This document shows, piece by piece, positions 22,377-34,158 of a stretch of 64,000 nucleotides of DNA. The notes under the pieces were generated by a model that saw nothing but the letters and a program-made list of their open reading frames with translations, did not search any database and had not been told where the DNA came from. The DNA is taken from NCBI GenBank assembly GCA_020543525.1, contig JAHYIO010000042.1, positions 62,001 through 126,000 of the forward strand, given 5' to 3'. Each line of letters starts with the position of its first letter. Position 1 is the stretch's first letter. This DNA comes from Coriolopsis trogii (Eukaryota; Basidiomycota; Agaricomycetes; Polyporales; Polyporaceae). The translations under genes and the position numbers were made by a program.

Positions 22377-24431
22377 ATGTCGGACGCGACTACGAATACG
22401 ACAGCTTCCTCGACGACCGCATATAGCGAGGCCTGGCTACCTGGGTACGATGGCACTCAGTTCTACACCCGGACCTACCCCGCAGCATCCCCGCGCGCTG
22501 TGCTGCTCTTCGTCCACGGCTTCGTGGAACATGTAGCGCGGTACGAGTGGGCGCATGGTGTGTACGCGTCCAGGGGCATCACCGTCTTCACGTACGACCA
22601 GCGCGGTTTCGGGCGCACGGCCCTCGACAAGGACCACAAGAGCAAGCACAGCTCGTACGGAAAGACGAGCTGGCATGAGCAGCTGAGCGACATCGAGTGG
22701 TGGCTCAAGCATTTGAACAAGGAGTACGCGGGGGTGCCGTTGTTCCTTATGGGTCACTCCATGGTACGTATTGCTTGCTTGCGCCGAGCCTCCCACATGT
22801 CTAGTCTCATGCGCATATATGCATACCCTCACAGGGCGGAGGACTGGTCCTCGCGTTTGGGACGCGCACATCACCTCCACCGTCGAAGGAAACGTTGTCT
22901 CTGCTATCGGGAGTGCTCGCGTCGAGCCCGCTCGTGCTCCAGACGTTCCCCGCGAACAAGCTCGCGAGATTCGTCGGAGGCAAAGCGAGCGGGCTTGTCC
23001 CAGGGGTGCTCATTGACGCACCCATCCCTGTAGAGGTGAGTAAATACACTCGGAGTGCCACATTTGTGCAGCTGAGCCTGAGTGCGGAACTATAGCACCT
23101 CTCGCATGACCCCGTAGCCAACGCTGCGAACGCGAACGACCCGTGGATCATCCAGAAAGGGTCCTTGAAGGGTCTTCATGATATGCTTAGTGGGGTACGT
23201 CTCTCTTGTCTCTCTCACCATGATGCGCGCGAATGCTGTGATGTGCGAGCTGCTCAGCTGCTTACTCGTGGAAATGCCCTGGAGTGACGGCTAGTCCAGC
23301 TGAGGTACCCTGTCGCTTGCACCTTCCCTGTGTGGTCGGTCTACCATCATAATATGCTGCCAAGATCTCGACGAGACTTGCTTCTGATCGTCCCAGGCTT
23401 GACTGCACGCGCGCACGTAGACAATGCTTGCTCATTGATGGTCCCGCGCCAGGGCGAACAACTACTGTGGAACGACTACAAGCACTGGCCTCGTCAGCTT
23501 CCTGTAAGCTTTCGTCTCCTTACCCTGGTGAGGACTAGTATTAACGAGACCCATAGATCTTCATCGTCCACGGTGATGCAGATAAGGTGAGTATTAATCG
23601 AGTATGATGTCTTGCTTCGACGTTTGTGGCTTTCGCTCGATTCGTAGCCATCTGGCTTCGATGATCAGACATTTAGCTGAACGGCCTGTGGAAATGGTAC
23701 AGGCGTTCGCGCATGCATGGACTGGCGAAACGCAGGCTCCTCAGTGTCCGGCGGGGCGGCGACGATGTACAACGGCAACCTGAGCGGGAACAAGAGGTGT
23801 GTGCGGCGCCCGTGCCCCGTCGCCGCACACCCCTCCAGGCTCCCGCTCCCCTGAACTGGATCGACTACATTGTGGTGTCGCGGGATCTGGGACGCGTTTG
23901 AGCCCGCGAGTTGACTGTCATCTCCGCTCCTGTGAGAGTACAAGACTGGTTCGTGGTGAATGGATCGAACAGGCCCTATGGGGCTGTCTCATTATGCCTT
24001 TCTATCTGACCATTAAACGTACCATTTGTCTCAGCATGGCGCGGTAGTTTACGAGGATATAGCTCATACTTCGCGGAGCCTGACGACGGACCTATCAATG
24101 AACCGACTTCTGCGTTTCTAAATGGATGTTGATGTTCTGCCGACGTTATTTGGCCCTTATCTTGGCACGGTCGCTAACGTGGCAACGCCCAGGTTACCTC
24201 GTTTAAGGCGTCGCGAGAGCTATTTGATAAGCTTGACGCGACGGATAAGGAGTTCAAGCCAATCGAGGTGGGTCTTTGTGCATGTCTTGGGGACACTGCG
24301 CTGATGTTACGCGACGACAGGGAGGATTCCACGAGCTGGTGCACGAGCCGGACGGGGTGAAGGAGGCGTTTGTGGACGGGTGTATTTCATGGATGCTGAG
24401 ACACGTCGAGGGTGTTGGGTCGAAGCTCTGA
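22377..24431 (+). CDS. Alpha/beta hydrolase, monoacylglycerol-lipase type, copy 1
   Basis: Serine hydrolase of the S33/MGL family. It is expected to cleave monoacylglycerols or similar esters. Seven exons of the same plan as the three other copies. Landmarks are SEAWLPGYDGTQFYTRTY, the oxyanion HGF in LLFVHGFVEHVARYEWAHG, DQRGFGRTAL, and the nucleophile elbow GHSM|GGG split by intron 1. Exons 3 to 6 have the invariant lengths 33, 17, 10 and 25 codons. The catalytic Asp lies in IFIVHGDADK and the His in GGFHELVHEPDG. Start 22377 is chosen by homology; an in-frame ATG at 22296 would add 27 residues. Intron 5 (23587-24192) is 606 nt, against 52-57 nt in the sister genes, so something has been inserted. 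No frame break. Confidence 0.85.
23794..23835. repeat. Strong hairpin in the enlarged intron of hydrolase copy 1
   Basis: GAGGTGTGTGCGGCG (23794-23808) pairs with CGCCGCACACCCCTC (23821-23835), 14 of 15 positions, around a 12-nt loop. It lies inside the roughly 550-nt extra intron sequence. Confidence 0.7.
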
Positions 24432-24858
24432 GTTGAATGGTATTTCCGGGGAGTCTGAGTCCGTCGTCGAGAGCTATACCGTTGTCGGCAAGTGGTCCGT
24501 GCGGTCGCGTGGGATGGGTGATCGCCAATAGGGTCCATCAGGAGGCGAGCGGCAGCGCTGGGCGGATGGGTCCTGGACTGTCTTCGACTGCTCTTCTCCG
24601 TTTCCTCTCGCCGTTTGCTCGTTCTGCAAACCCATTTCGCTGTCTCTTCCTTCTTTGCGCGGGGTGGGCAGCTCAGTTCCGTTCGCAAGAGCTTTTTAAA
24701 TAATCCTCTACCACCACCCATCCGCACTCGCTCCCTTTTTGTGCGTGTCTTTTTCTGCCCACACTCGTTTGCCAGTCGACGCCGCACCCCGTCCCCCCAC
24801 CCGCTCTCTGACCTCCTCTCCTTTCTCGTACCGTACAAAACCCACCCTGGCTCTCGCG

Positions 24859-27391
24859 ATGGACGATTCCCAGGCTGCGTTCGCGTCCCAGTACCAACCC
24901 TACTCCGGTTTCGAGATCGATATGATGAAGGTCAGTTCCCCCTCTCGCCCCATCCCCTACTCCCAAGTTCACGAGCCACCGCCGCCAGCAGAGGTCCATG
25001 GAAACCATCGGCGGTCCCGACGCGAAAAAGGCCCGCTGGTCTCCCACGTCTTTTGGCCCTAACAACGGCGCGAACGGCCTCGCCGCGAGTGCCAGCGCAT
25101 CGAACAACCGCGACGCGTTCGCCAACTACGGCTACGGCCCCCAGGCTGCCATCTCCCAGAACGGCTTCAACGGTGGTTCTCCTAACGGGGGCTTCAACGG
25201 CAATGCCCTTTACTCGACGCCGCAGCTCACCGTGAACACTGCGGTCACGTCCAACGGTATGCCCTCCCAGATGAGCCCAAACACTGCCGGCCCCTACACT
25301 CCCCAGAACCAGCAGCCTCCCTCCGCGAACCCCAACTCTGCGAACCCCTACAACTTCAACGGCTACAACATGTTGGGCATGGGTCTCTCCCCCATGGGCG
25401 TCTTGGGCGGTTTCCCGTACAACGGGCAGATGGCGGCGAACTTCACTCAGGTGAGTTGCTGTTCTGGTGTTTTGCTGGGCTCCTTCTGCCATACGCACCA
25501 CGCGGCTTGCGCTCCCCTCCATCTCCCTCTTGCCGCCATTATTGATTGGGGATGCCGCGAATATGACTCCATCCGTTGCATCTCTCAGATAGCATATGAG
25601 GGGACGTGGATTCGAGGGGAGCGAACTCCCTTCGTGAGTGGATACCAGTTACGTAAATCGTTCTGGAACGTCAAGAGACCGACGCTAGGGAGGTCTTTGG
25701 TGATCTATGTTTCCTTGGGGGCATTTGTCGTTTGATTGACGACGCCTCATGACTGCTGCGTTCGGCATGAATACGTGGGCCCTGTATGCTAACGAATTGA
25801 CAGCAACAGCTCAACCAGCAGCGTCTCCCCTCGCTTACCATTCCGGGTCCCGCTACCTCGCCATACTCGCCAGCTGCTATTACCGCTGCACTCTCGGCGC
25901 AGAACAACAACACTGCGCGTACCGTGTACGTTGGCAACCTCCCAGCGACTGCGTCAGTAGATGAGCTCCTCAACCTCGTCCACTTCGGTCCTCTCGAGTC
26001 TATCCGCGTCCTCCCCGAGAAGTCATGCGTGTTCCTGTCTTTCCTTGATGGCTCAACTGCGGCGGCCTTCCATGCCGATGCTCTGATCAAGAAGCTTTCG
26101 CTCCATGGACAGGAGCTCAAGATTGGTTGGGGCAAGCCTTCCCCGGTTCCCAGCCAAGTCGCGCTTGCCATTCAGCAGAGTAACGCGAGCCGCAATGTGT
26201 ATCTTGGAGGACTGGACGAGAACATGACGGAGGAGCAGCTCAGGGACGATCTGAGCCGCTTCGGTCTCATTGACCAGGTCAAGATAGTGCGGGACAAGAA
26301 CATCGGGTTCGTGCACTTCCTCAGCATCTCGACTGCGACGAAAGTCGTCAACACGCTGCCTACGGAGCCCGCTTGGGCGGGTAAGCGCGTTAACTACGGC
26401 AAGGACCGCTGCGCATACATCCCCAAGTCGCAGCAGGCTGCTGCTCAGGCTGCACAAGCCGCCGCAGCTCAGTCCCTCGTGGCGCAATCGGCCGCGCTCT
26501 CACCGATCACGGGCAACAATCCCTTCGCCTCGCCCTTGACGCCATACATGCCGTTCTCGCCTGACGCGCTGACGAGCCTCGCGGGCGGCCAGGGTCTCAA
26601 CAGGACTGTGTACCTCGGCAACATCCACCCGGAGACGACGACGGAGGATCTCTGCAACGCCATTCGTGGTGGTGTCCTCCAGAGTCTGCGCTACATGCAG
26701 GACAAGCACATTGCTGTATGTGACATTGTGTGTCCACCGTCAATCACCGCTTACTTACCTTTAATAGTTCGTAACGTTCGTCGATCCTGCTGCGGCGCTC
26801 ACGTTCTTCCAAGTGGCTTCCTACCAGGGCCTGACGCTCAACAACCGCCGCCTGAAAATCGGTTGGGGCAAGAACTCGGGCCCGCTGCCGCCTGCGCTTG
26901 CACTTGCTGTCCATTCGGGTGCTACGCGTAACGTCTACGTCGGCAACATCGAGGATTTCGACACGTTTACCGACGAGAAGCTCAAACGGGACTTTGGCGA
27001 GTACGGCGAAATCGAGCTGGTGAACTTCTTGAAGGAGAAGTGAGTGCTTCGGTCGTTGATGATGCGCGACGTGCGATTGACGTTGCTGTGAAGGAACTGC
27101 GCGTTTGTGAACTTTACGAATATCGCGAATGCGATTAAGGCGATCGACGGCGTCAAGAACAAGCCCGATTACGCGAACCTGCGTATTGCGCACGGAAAGG
27201 ACCGTTGCGCCAACCCGCCGCGCTCGGGTCCGCAGGGCGGGTCCGGTAAGAGGTCCGGCGGCGGTGTGTCGCAGCCGCCCAGCGCAATCGAGCCTCCTGA
27301 GGGCGAGAACCCGCTGAAGGGCGACATCAAGGAGGAGGTGATCAGCGAGATGAACGACATCCCCTCGGGCGAAGTCGAGGCGTCTGCATGA
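24859..27391 (+). CDS. Four-RRM RNA-binding protein, Nrd1/Mrn1-like
   Basis: Cytoplasmic RNA-binding protein; the yeast relatives Nrd1 (fission yeast) and Mrn1 bind mRNAs that control differentiation, cell wall and stress. Start at 24859 ([20 protein letters not shown]). A long Asn/Pro/Gly-rich unstructured N-terminus is followed by four RRMs with clear RNP2/RNP1 pairs: [43 protein letters not shown] and [14 protein letters not shown]. The motifs [30 protein letters not shown] and [10 protein letters not shown] follow them. This order is diagnostic for the family. An Ala/Gln stretch ([12 protein letters not shown]) sits between RRM2 and RRM3. Intron 2 is about 350 nt; the others are short. 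The protein is complete and ends at 27391. The promoter and 5' leader are pyrimidine-rich. Confidence 0.92.
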
Positions 27392-28991
27392 AGAGGAAGG
27401 GGTCACGCATATGACATACGACACATCACACACCATACCCAACGCACATTGTATCATCCGGTGACTGCTTGGATACCCTTCCCCTCGTCTGTATATCGTG
27501 CTCTCGCCTCGCGCCTCCTTCCCTACGACGCCCTTACAATGCTCTGCGACTGTACTACCTCCGTCTCGATGTCTTCCCCATGCCACCAGCAAAACGCTCC
27601 TCTCCCCGTTGGCAACTTCAATCACGCTCTTTCCCTCCCCCGTCCGTGCTCGTTGGCGTACGGGTGAGTGTCGCGTGCGGTGGCGCAAGGGCACTCCCGC
27701 TGCGCCCGCGCGCGCTGACCTTGGGCTATTGGTTGCTCGCTCTTTATCAACTTGGCTTTCGTCCTGTGCGCCGCGTTCTTCCTCCTCACTTTCTCTGCGT
27801 AATAAACTGTCACTACCCCACCCCCGCCCCCCAAACCCCTTTCGTTTTCGTTCCATCTTTCTGTTCTCTTTCTTCCGTTTCTTCCATGTCCTGACTTAGT
27901 GTGTGTGTAAGCACGGCGCGCACGGGTGCTCGCACCCGCCGCGCCCGCGCGCCGCTCTTTGTTCCGGCCTCGGTCTTGCCGTACCCTATATGCACGCCTC
28001 CCGTCTCCACTGTTCTCCCCTACCTGTCTGACTGCACCTCTTCTGATGTTCTCGCCTCGTCCTCCTCCCTCTCTGATACCGGTACCATACTTGCCTTGGT
28101 CGTAGTGCAAATCCGATGCGGGTGCTATAGTGATGCAATAATCTTGCGTGTATCTCACACATAGTCTCTAGGTCGAAAGTAGCAATGGAGTTTCCTTTCC
28201 TCTCTCTTGCCTTTTTTTCGGTCGGTATATTCTCGTTCGGCGCTGTGGTTGCTTGCGCCAGTCTTGCTGCTATTGTTGATATATTGCTTCGACTTGTGGT
28301 GAGCTTTCGATGCCTTGCGCGCGCTGGTTCCCCTGCAATGACGGTCGGTAGCATCGTCAATCGGTGAGTGCAAGACTTGATCACGGGCCGGCGCGAGGTG
28401 CTCATGCATAGACTGCTCACTACCAGTCCCCCATATCAGGATGTCGCACCAGGCTTCTCTCCGTCTCAGGTAGATCCGCACGCTTTACATGATCGATCAT
28501 CGCAACAACGCCTCTCATCCAGCCTGCCACGAGGATTCCATTCGCCTCGTCGTCTGAAGGTGACCAACTGACCTCAAGCAAGTCTCGGAGGAGAATGTTC
28601 CGGACGCGCCCAGCGGTTGTGGTCCGCCGATGTCTGCGACGGCGTCGCAACAGCCAACGTGGCGGCGTTGCACGCTCCTAAAGAAGCCAACAGCACAGTA
28701 ACTTGGATCATCTTCCGGCGGTGATACAGCAGGCGTTCATCATGTGGTCCCGCGGCTCAAGGCAAGGATGTTGTTGGGGCATTGGGACGCCTTCCATTAC
28801 GTCTCTTGGCTCAGGCGAGAAGTCTGTGGCGGTTCAGGGCTCAAGATGACGGCGCTGTTGGGGCAGCAGGACAGCTGCTCGTACGTCTCTTGGCTCAGTC
28901 GAGAAGTCGGCAGTGACGCCTGTCGCCTCTTTATCACTCGGGCCAAAGTTCGCGCAGAGGGGCCCTCGTACTCACTGCGACTGTATCGAAC
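27392..28991. other. 1.6 kb intergenic region, pyrimidine-rich then GC-rich, no gene seen
   Basis: The first part (27450-27900) is a C/T-rich tract on the plus strand, probably 3' UTR of the RNA-binding protein. Around 27900-27960 is a GC-rich patch (GTGTGTGTAAG followed by GCGCGC repeats). Frames seen are by-products of skewed composition. Confidence 0.45.
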
Positions 28992-30961
28992 ATGGCCGGC
29001 TTCGACGTCAATGACACCCTCGGTGTAGTCTTCCTCGCTGTTTCGGTATCTTCTATGTGCGTGTGCCAAGCTCACGTCGACTGCATTTGTTGACATGTTC
29101 ACAGGATATATGGCATAACGTGCCTTCAGACATTTAACTATTATCTGTCCTCAAGAGCAAAGATAGACGGGACGTGGATGCATATCTTGGTACGCAGCCT
29201 AAGACTCACGCCGGCTATCTCGCTGAAGGCTTACATCGTCCGATGGGTACAGGTCGCAACTTTACTGTAAGACCTCAGTGTATGCTAACCATGCTTTACT
29301 GAGACAGTCTCGACTGCGGCAGTATTCTTGACAGTTTTCATCAATTCCTTGTTATTCATGCAACCTACCGATATTTGATTTTGGATTTCGCAAATCCCCT
29401 CGCTCTGATCACAGACACCGTATGGTGAGGAACGCTTCCTTGGCACGTGGAGTAACCTCTAACATGCGTACGCAGGAGTGTACCGGTATGTCCTCTTAGC
29501 CGGGCTAATCATTAGATCATGGTGATGACTACAGACTTGCCTGCTTTGTCCGGAGTAGACCGAGATCCTATTAAATGTACGTCGTTCCTTTAGGGCTAAT
29601 GTGTTCCCCATCTGACGATTGTTATTCCAGGGTGTCCTGGCTTTCATCCTGAATAGGTAGATCATAATTCTACGAGTGATGTTGCAACTGATAACCGGAT
29701 TCAGCTTCTTGACCGTCCGACTTTGGCGAGGTGGGTGACTTTAGCTTGACAACTCGAGCAGCGACTGACAGAATGTATCGTACAGTATGCGGAAGGGTAT
29801 CACTCACAGTGCTTGCGGTACGCTTATGAATATCGACGGAAGGCCGCTGTTGACGTCCATACAGACATTCCTGACTTTGGCCAACATTGGTACGCTTTCT
29901 CTGTCGCTTGGCCACCCTTTGCTGATGCGTTCCGGCGGCACCTTTGTAGTGGTCAATATTGGTGAGTCGTTCGTGATACTCTACCACCTCACCAACACTC
30001 GATTTATCCCTCATCAGCGTACGGGATACGGAGGTATGTGCTTGAACGTGACAGTCATCGGTATACGTGCACTGACACTTTATATACAAGTTTTGAACAC
30101 CAGCAGATATACCTCGCAGCGCTCCATACTCTACGAGTACGTACTGAAGAGTTCGTGATTGAACAGACCTCTGATCGGCAATGTAGTTGCATGGGATAGC
30201 AGGACTCGCCATCGGCGTCTCGACAGACTTCTACCTCGCAGGAACCCTATGCTTCTACTTGTATCGCAGCCGCACTGGATTCAGCAGGTACGCAATGCGT
30301 GACTCTACGTGATACCTTGACCTATGTTACTTCCAGATCGGACGGCATCATCACCAGGCTCATCGCGCTCACCATTACAACGGGATTGCTCACGTCGTTA
30401 GTCGTGCCCTCCTCGCTTCAGTCGACTGGGACGTACTGATACACCCCCGCTGATAGGCTTTGCAACCTTGCTGACCTCATAGCTGTAGGTCGGAGTCCAG
30501 TCTCACGACACGCACCAACTTATGGCTATTCTCGAACCAGTACGTCTTTGCAAACAACAACCTATACGTCCTTTTCTTCAACTTCATGCTTTCGAAACGT
30601 CAGTGCTTTCGCCTTGTTGCCCGCAACGGATGACGACGTTGACGCCGCTTCGCTTCCAGTTTACGCAAATGCCTTGTTGACATCGTGCGTGGTGCCGGCA
30701 GTTGCGCGTTAAAGTATTACTGACAACACCGGCTTCAGCCTCAACACGCGCTCTTACATACAGGGCCTGGTGCAGAATCATAGCCTTGCGAGTTCGGCAA
30801 CAAGTGGGGCCGTCGTGGAAGCAACCTGCCATGACTCGAGCGACGTTCACTATCTCACAACACGGCCAGGAGAACCCGTCAGCCTCATTCATATCACTGG
30901 AGAGAAGCAGAACGCGGGAGACGTACGTCACAACGTGCCTGTATTGACGATAGATATCTGA
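28992..30961 (+). CDS. DUF6534-family multipass membrane protein (copy 2)
   Basis: Start ATG at 28992 gives MAGFDVNDTLGVVFLAVSVS, the usual N-terminus, then IYGITCLQTFNYYLSSRAKI after the first intron. Following blocks are LDCGSILDSFHQFLVIHATY, FANPLALITDTVW, GVLAFILN|SFLTVRLWR, LAIGVSTDFYLAGTLCFYLY, SDGIITRLIALTITTGLLTS and YVFANNNLYVLFFNFMLSK. The tail begins LYANALLTSLNTRSYIQGLV and ends at 30961 (VPVLTIDI). All seven expected helices can be traced. There are more than ten introns of about 40-60 nt; several micro-exons between 29470 and 29900 are uncertain, and that stretch could hide a lesion. Function unknown. Paralogue of the gene at 7839. Confidence 0.72.
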
Positions 30962-31733
30962 TCAAGATCATACCAGGCATCGCAAGCGTTGGGGGAAGTG
31001 TAGCAGGAGCACCTTTTCTGAACTCATGTTCGCGTGAGGAGCCACGCCCCTGTACGTATCGTGATGTTGATACCGAAATCAGGTTCTTGTGGTTCCCTGG
31101 CGCCGTTTGTGGTCGATGAAGTGGTACGCCCTGCGTGAATGAGCATATTGCCGATCACCGTCCGCTTTCGCGATGGAGAAGTGCGCGCTCGCTTCCGCTC
31201 ATTATGTGGCGTAGTTGGTGGCAAGCACAACCTCAATCTGTTCTCTGAACCCACATTTCACACGAATGGAGCTACCGTGCATCAGCGTCAGAACATGCTG
31301 AAGACACATTACCGAGGTACGTGTTGAACCCGCCGGGCGCATCCGCTGACAGATCGTCCCAACATTTCTCATGTGCGGGAGATAGTAGGGCAGCGATCCC
31401 ACGACCTAGACCACTACTTGCACGCCCATCGCTTCCCGAAGGAGTCAGGGCAACAGCTGTGCTGTACTGTCAAATGTTGTGCCAATCAGGTTGAAGACTT
31501 TTACCTGCCCACCTCAACTCCCGCCCACAAAATATAGGAACAATTGGGTATGTGGCAGCGGGTGCCTGAAGCACAGCTATAGTGAGTCCCAGGCGCAGTT
31601 CGCCACAAAGCCTGGTAAGGTCTCTTACTAGTACTTCTCAAGTGCTTCTCGTCCCACGCGCCTCACGTTCTCTCCATTGCGCAGTGCACACCCACACCAC
31701 AACGTCCTACCACTCTACTTCGACTGCACAACT
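30962..31733. other. Intergenic region, no gene seen
   Basis: Spacer of about 770 bp between DUF6534 copy 2 and hydrolase copy 2; short frames only. Confidence 0.4.
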
Positions 31734-33082
31734 ATGTCGCCTCCCGCCACAGAGGACTGCTCCGCTCTAACGACTCATGACGGTCAGGAGTCGGTCGCTC
31801 AATCTCCACCCGCGTACACCGAAGCGTGGCTTTCCGGCCCGGACGGTTTGAACTTCTACACGCGTACGTACAGCGCGCCAGACACACCTCGCGCAGTCGT
31901 CCTCTTCGTACACGGATTTGCCGAGTACATTGCACTGCACGAGTGGGCCCACGCTCAATATGCCGCGCGGGGGATTACGCTCTTCGCGTACGACCAGCGC
32001 GGGTTCGGCTGGACGGCGCTCGACTCGGGGCTGCAAGCGCACAAGGGGAAGAGGAGCGACGGGAGCAAGTACTGCAAGACTACACGGAGAGAACAACTTC
32101 AGGATATGGCGTGGTGGCTGGAACATGTGCGGAAGATGTGCCCGGGGTTGCCGGTGTTCTTGGTAGGACCTTCGATGGTTAGCAAGTCTCGGCGGGTCCT
32201 CGGTGGGTATTTACGCTAACGGCAACTGGTAGGGAGGTGCGCTTGCCCTGGAGTATGTTACGCGAACTTCGGACCCAGGACTGGCTGTGGCGGGAGTCAT
32301 TGCGTCCAGTCCGTTTCTTCTGCAAACAGAACCTGCTCCCTGGATAGCGCGGATTGCTGTGCGAATGATGAGCGTCTTGCTGCCCTTCGTGCTGTTTTCT
32401 CTTCCTGCGGACCAGAAGGTACGTACTGTGTTGAATGACATGTATGCGCTCTTGACCTTGAACGCGCGCTCCTCCGTCTCCGTGTTGCCCTTTTCCAGGC
32501 CATGACTCACGATGATGCTGTGAACAAAGCATTATCTCGGGACCCATTCTGCCCAAAGCGAGGATCGTTCAAGGCCATCCAAGACATGCTGAGCGGGGTG
32601 CGTAGCTATCCTTCCGCCTCGGACGGGTTGCACATACCGACTTTTGAAAAGGGCGAGAACCTAATGCGACGTGGGCATCAAGCATGGCCTCGTGATATGC
32701 CCGTATGCTGCTTTTCGGGCTGATCGTTTCCTACGTGAAGCTCACAATTTGGCGACAGTTGTTGATAGTGCACGGTACTGCCGATAAGGTGCCATAATTG
32801 TGGTTCATACCCTATGTCTGGTCGCTGATTGCGATGATAGGTTGCTTCGTGTAAGGCTGCGCGACAGTTCTTCGACAACATTGAAGGCCAAGACAAGACG
32901 TTCATACCCATCGAGGTCAATCCTACTCCGAGATACACCCGTGTGCGATACGGCTCACTCTGACTTCCTTGATGCAGGGGGCGTTCCATGAGTTAGAACA
33001 CGAGTCAGATGGCGTGAAAGAGAAGCTTGTAGAGGACTGTATCGCATGGATTCTGAGGCGTAGTACATTCAAGGTTTCGTAA
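31734..33082 (+). CDS. Alpha/beta hydrolase, monoacylglycerol-lipase type, copy 2
   Basis: Seven exons: 31734-32177, 32233-32418, 32499-32597, 32652-32702, 32759-32788, 32841-32915 and 32978-33082, giving 329 residues. The N-terminus (MSPPATEDCSALTTHDGQES) is about 20 residues longer than in copy 4. The core has YTEAWLSGPDGLNFYTRTYS, VLFVHGFAEYIALHEWAHA, FAYDQRGFGWTAL, and the elbow G-P-S-M|G-G. The position before the nucleophile Ser is Pro here, whereas the other three copies have the usual His. The catalytic Asp is in LLIVHGTADK and His in GAFHELEHESDG, so the triad is intact. Exon 2 is five codons shorter than in the sister genes and the second half is the most diverged, suggesting a changed acyl-binding lid. 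No frame break. Confidence 0.85.
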
Positions 33083-34158
33083 CCATTGTCTGATGATCCC
33101 TAGGGCCTCCGCTGATGCATGATATCGCTTAGCAGTAGGTTCTATATATCTACTTCACACACACTCCTCCGACGTGCTCAAGGGTAAGTGATAATCAACC
33201 TCACCTATCCCTTACCTTGTACTTACTTCGAACTCCTAAGCATCTTCAAGTTGACTGTCTTCAACCAATCCATATCAGATTTTGGAACGCTCCGTTACTG
33301 TCGCCGTGTCACTGCGCTCACCCTTTTAGTGAGCTGATCCATATATTAAGCTAAGTTCAATGTCGGTGTTCGGTTTGCACGCTCCTCTCTGTACGTATAT
33401 CGACCACCTTCCAACTTGGAGGCCCTTTGACACTGCGGACGAGACGCACCCGCTGCGTACCAGCCGTCGATCTCCCGATGAGGAATAAATGACGCAACAT
33501 ATCTGCAGACGTAGTGTTGCAGCACGGAACATGCTTTATTCTTGGAAACATGAGTGCTCTTCCACGCACTTGTTACTCATCCTTTGAGGCCGCTTTTCCG
33601 GCAGGCTCAGCAGCGGTAATATCATTCGGTTCCTTCGATAGAGCAGTACGCTACTAAGTGCACTCTCATTGACAGACATTTCCGCCGATCTCTCTCATTT
33701 CGTTGAGTTCTGGGGCTCCACACTGGTCCACCATCCAACGTGAAGCCGCATGTGTACTGGTATGTTTTCATGATTTGGGATGTAGACGTCACCTTATCAT
33801 GTTCTGAGTGAAGAGCGTGTTGACTTTGGCGACAGGAGGAGCAAACGCTTATTTGGCCACCAGCAAGCCATGCTGAGCACCATCACTATCCATACTCTGA
33901 CTACGCACAAAAGTCATATATAAGGGAGAAATGGAGGGCATCCCAGCTCATCAACCCGTCAGGCGTTAGTGCGCCACACCCAGCCTGCCGCCAGGTTGGC
34001 ACGATTTCAATTTGTAAGTAGTCTACTTCACAGTAACCTTCGGTGCAGTGCCTTGGGCGTCATGGTTTCAGTCTCAAAACTGACTGATGTGCGTTCACAG
34101 GTCTCGATATACTCGCAGAACATTTCCCTGACCCACCATCATTCGACCATCCTGCCTC
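33083..34158. other. Promoter side of HET-1, no gene seen
   Basis: About 1.1 kb without a supported frame. It contains a TATA box listed separately and probably a 5' leader intron (GTAAGTAG..ACAG pattern near 34015-34045). Confidence 0.4.
33917..33924 (+). promoter_or_regulatory. Candidate TATA box of HET-1
   Basis: TATATAAG about 235 bp upstream of the start codon at 34159, in otherwise mixed-composition DNA. The distance allows for a leader intron. Confidence 0.4.

Noticed and set aside
26744..27856. 370-codon minus-strand frame
   Set aside because: Antisense to RRM3-RRM4 of the Nrd1-like gene; arises from codon bias of the true frame.
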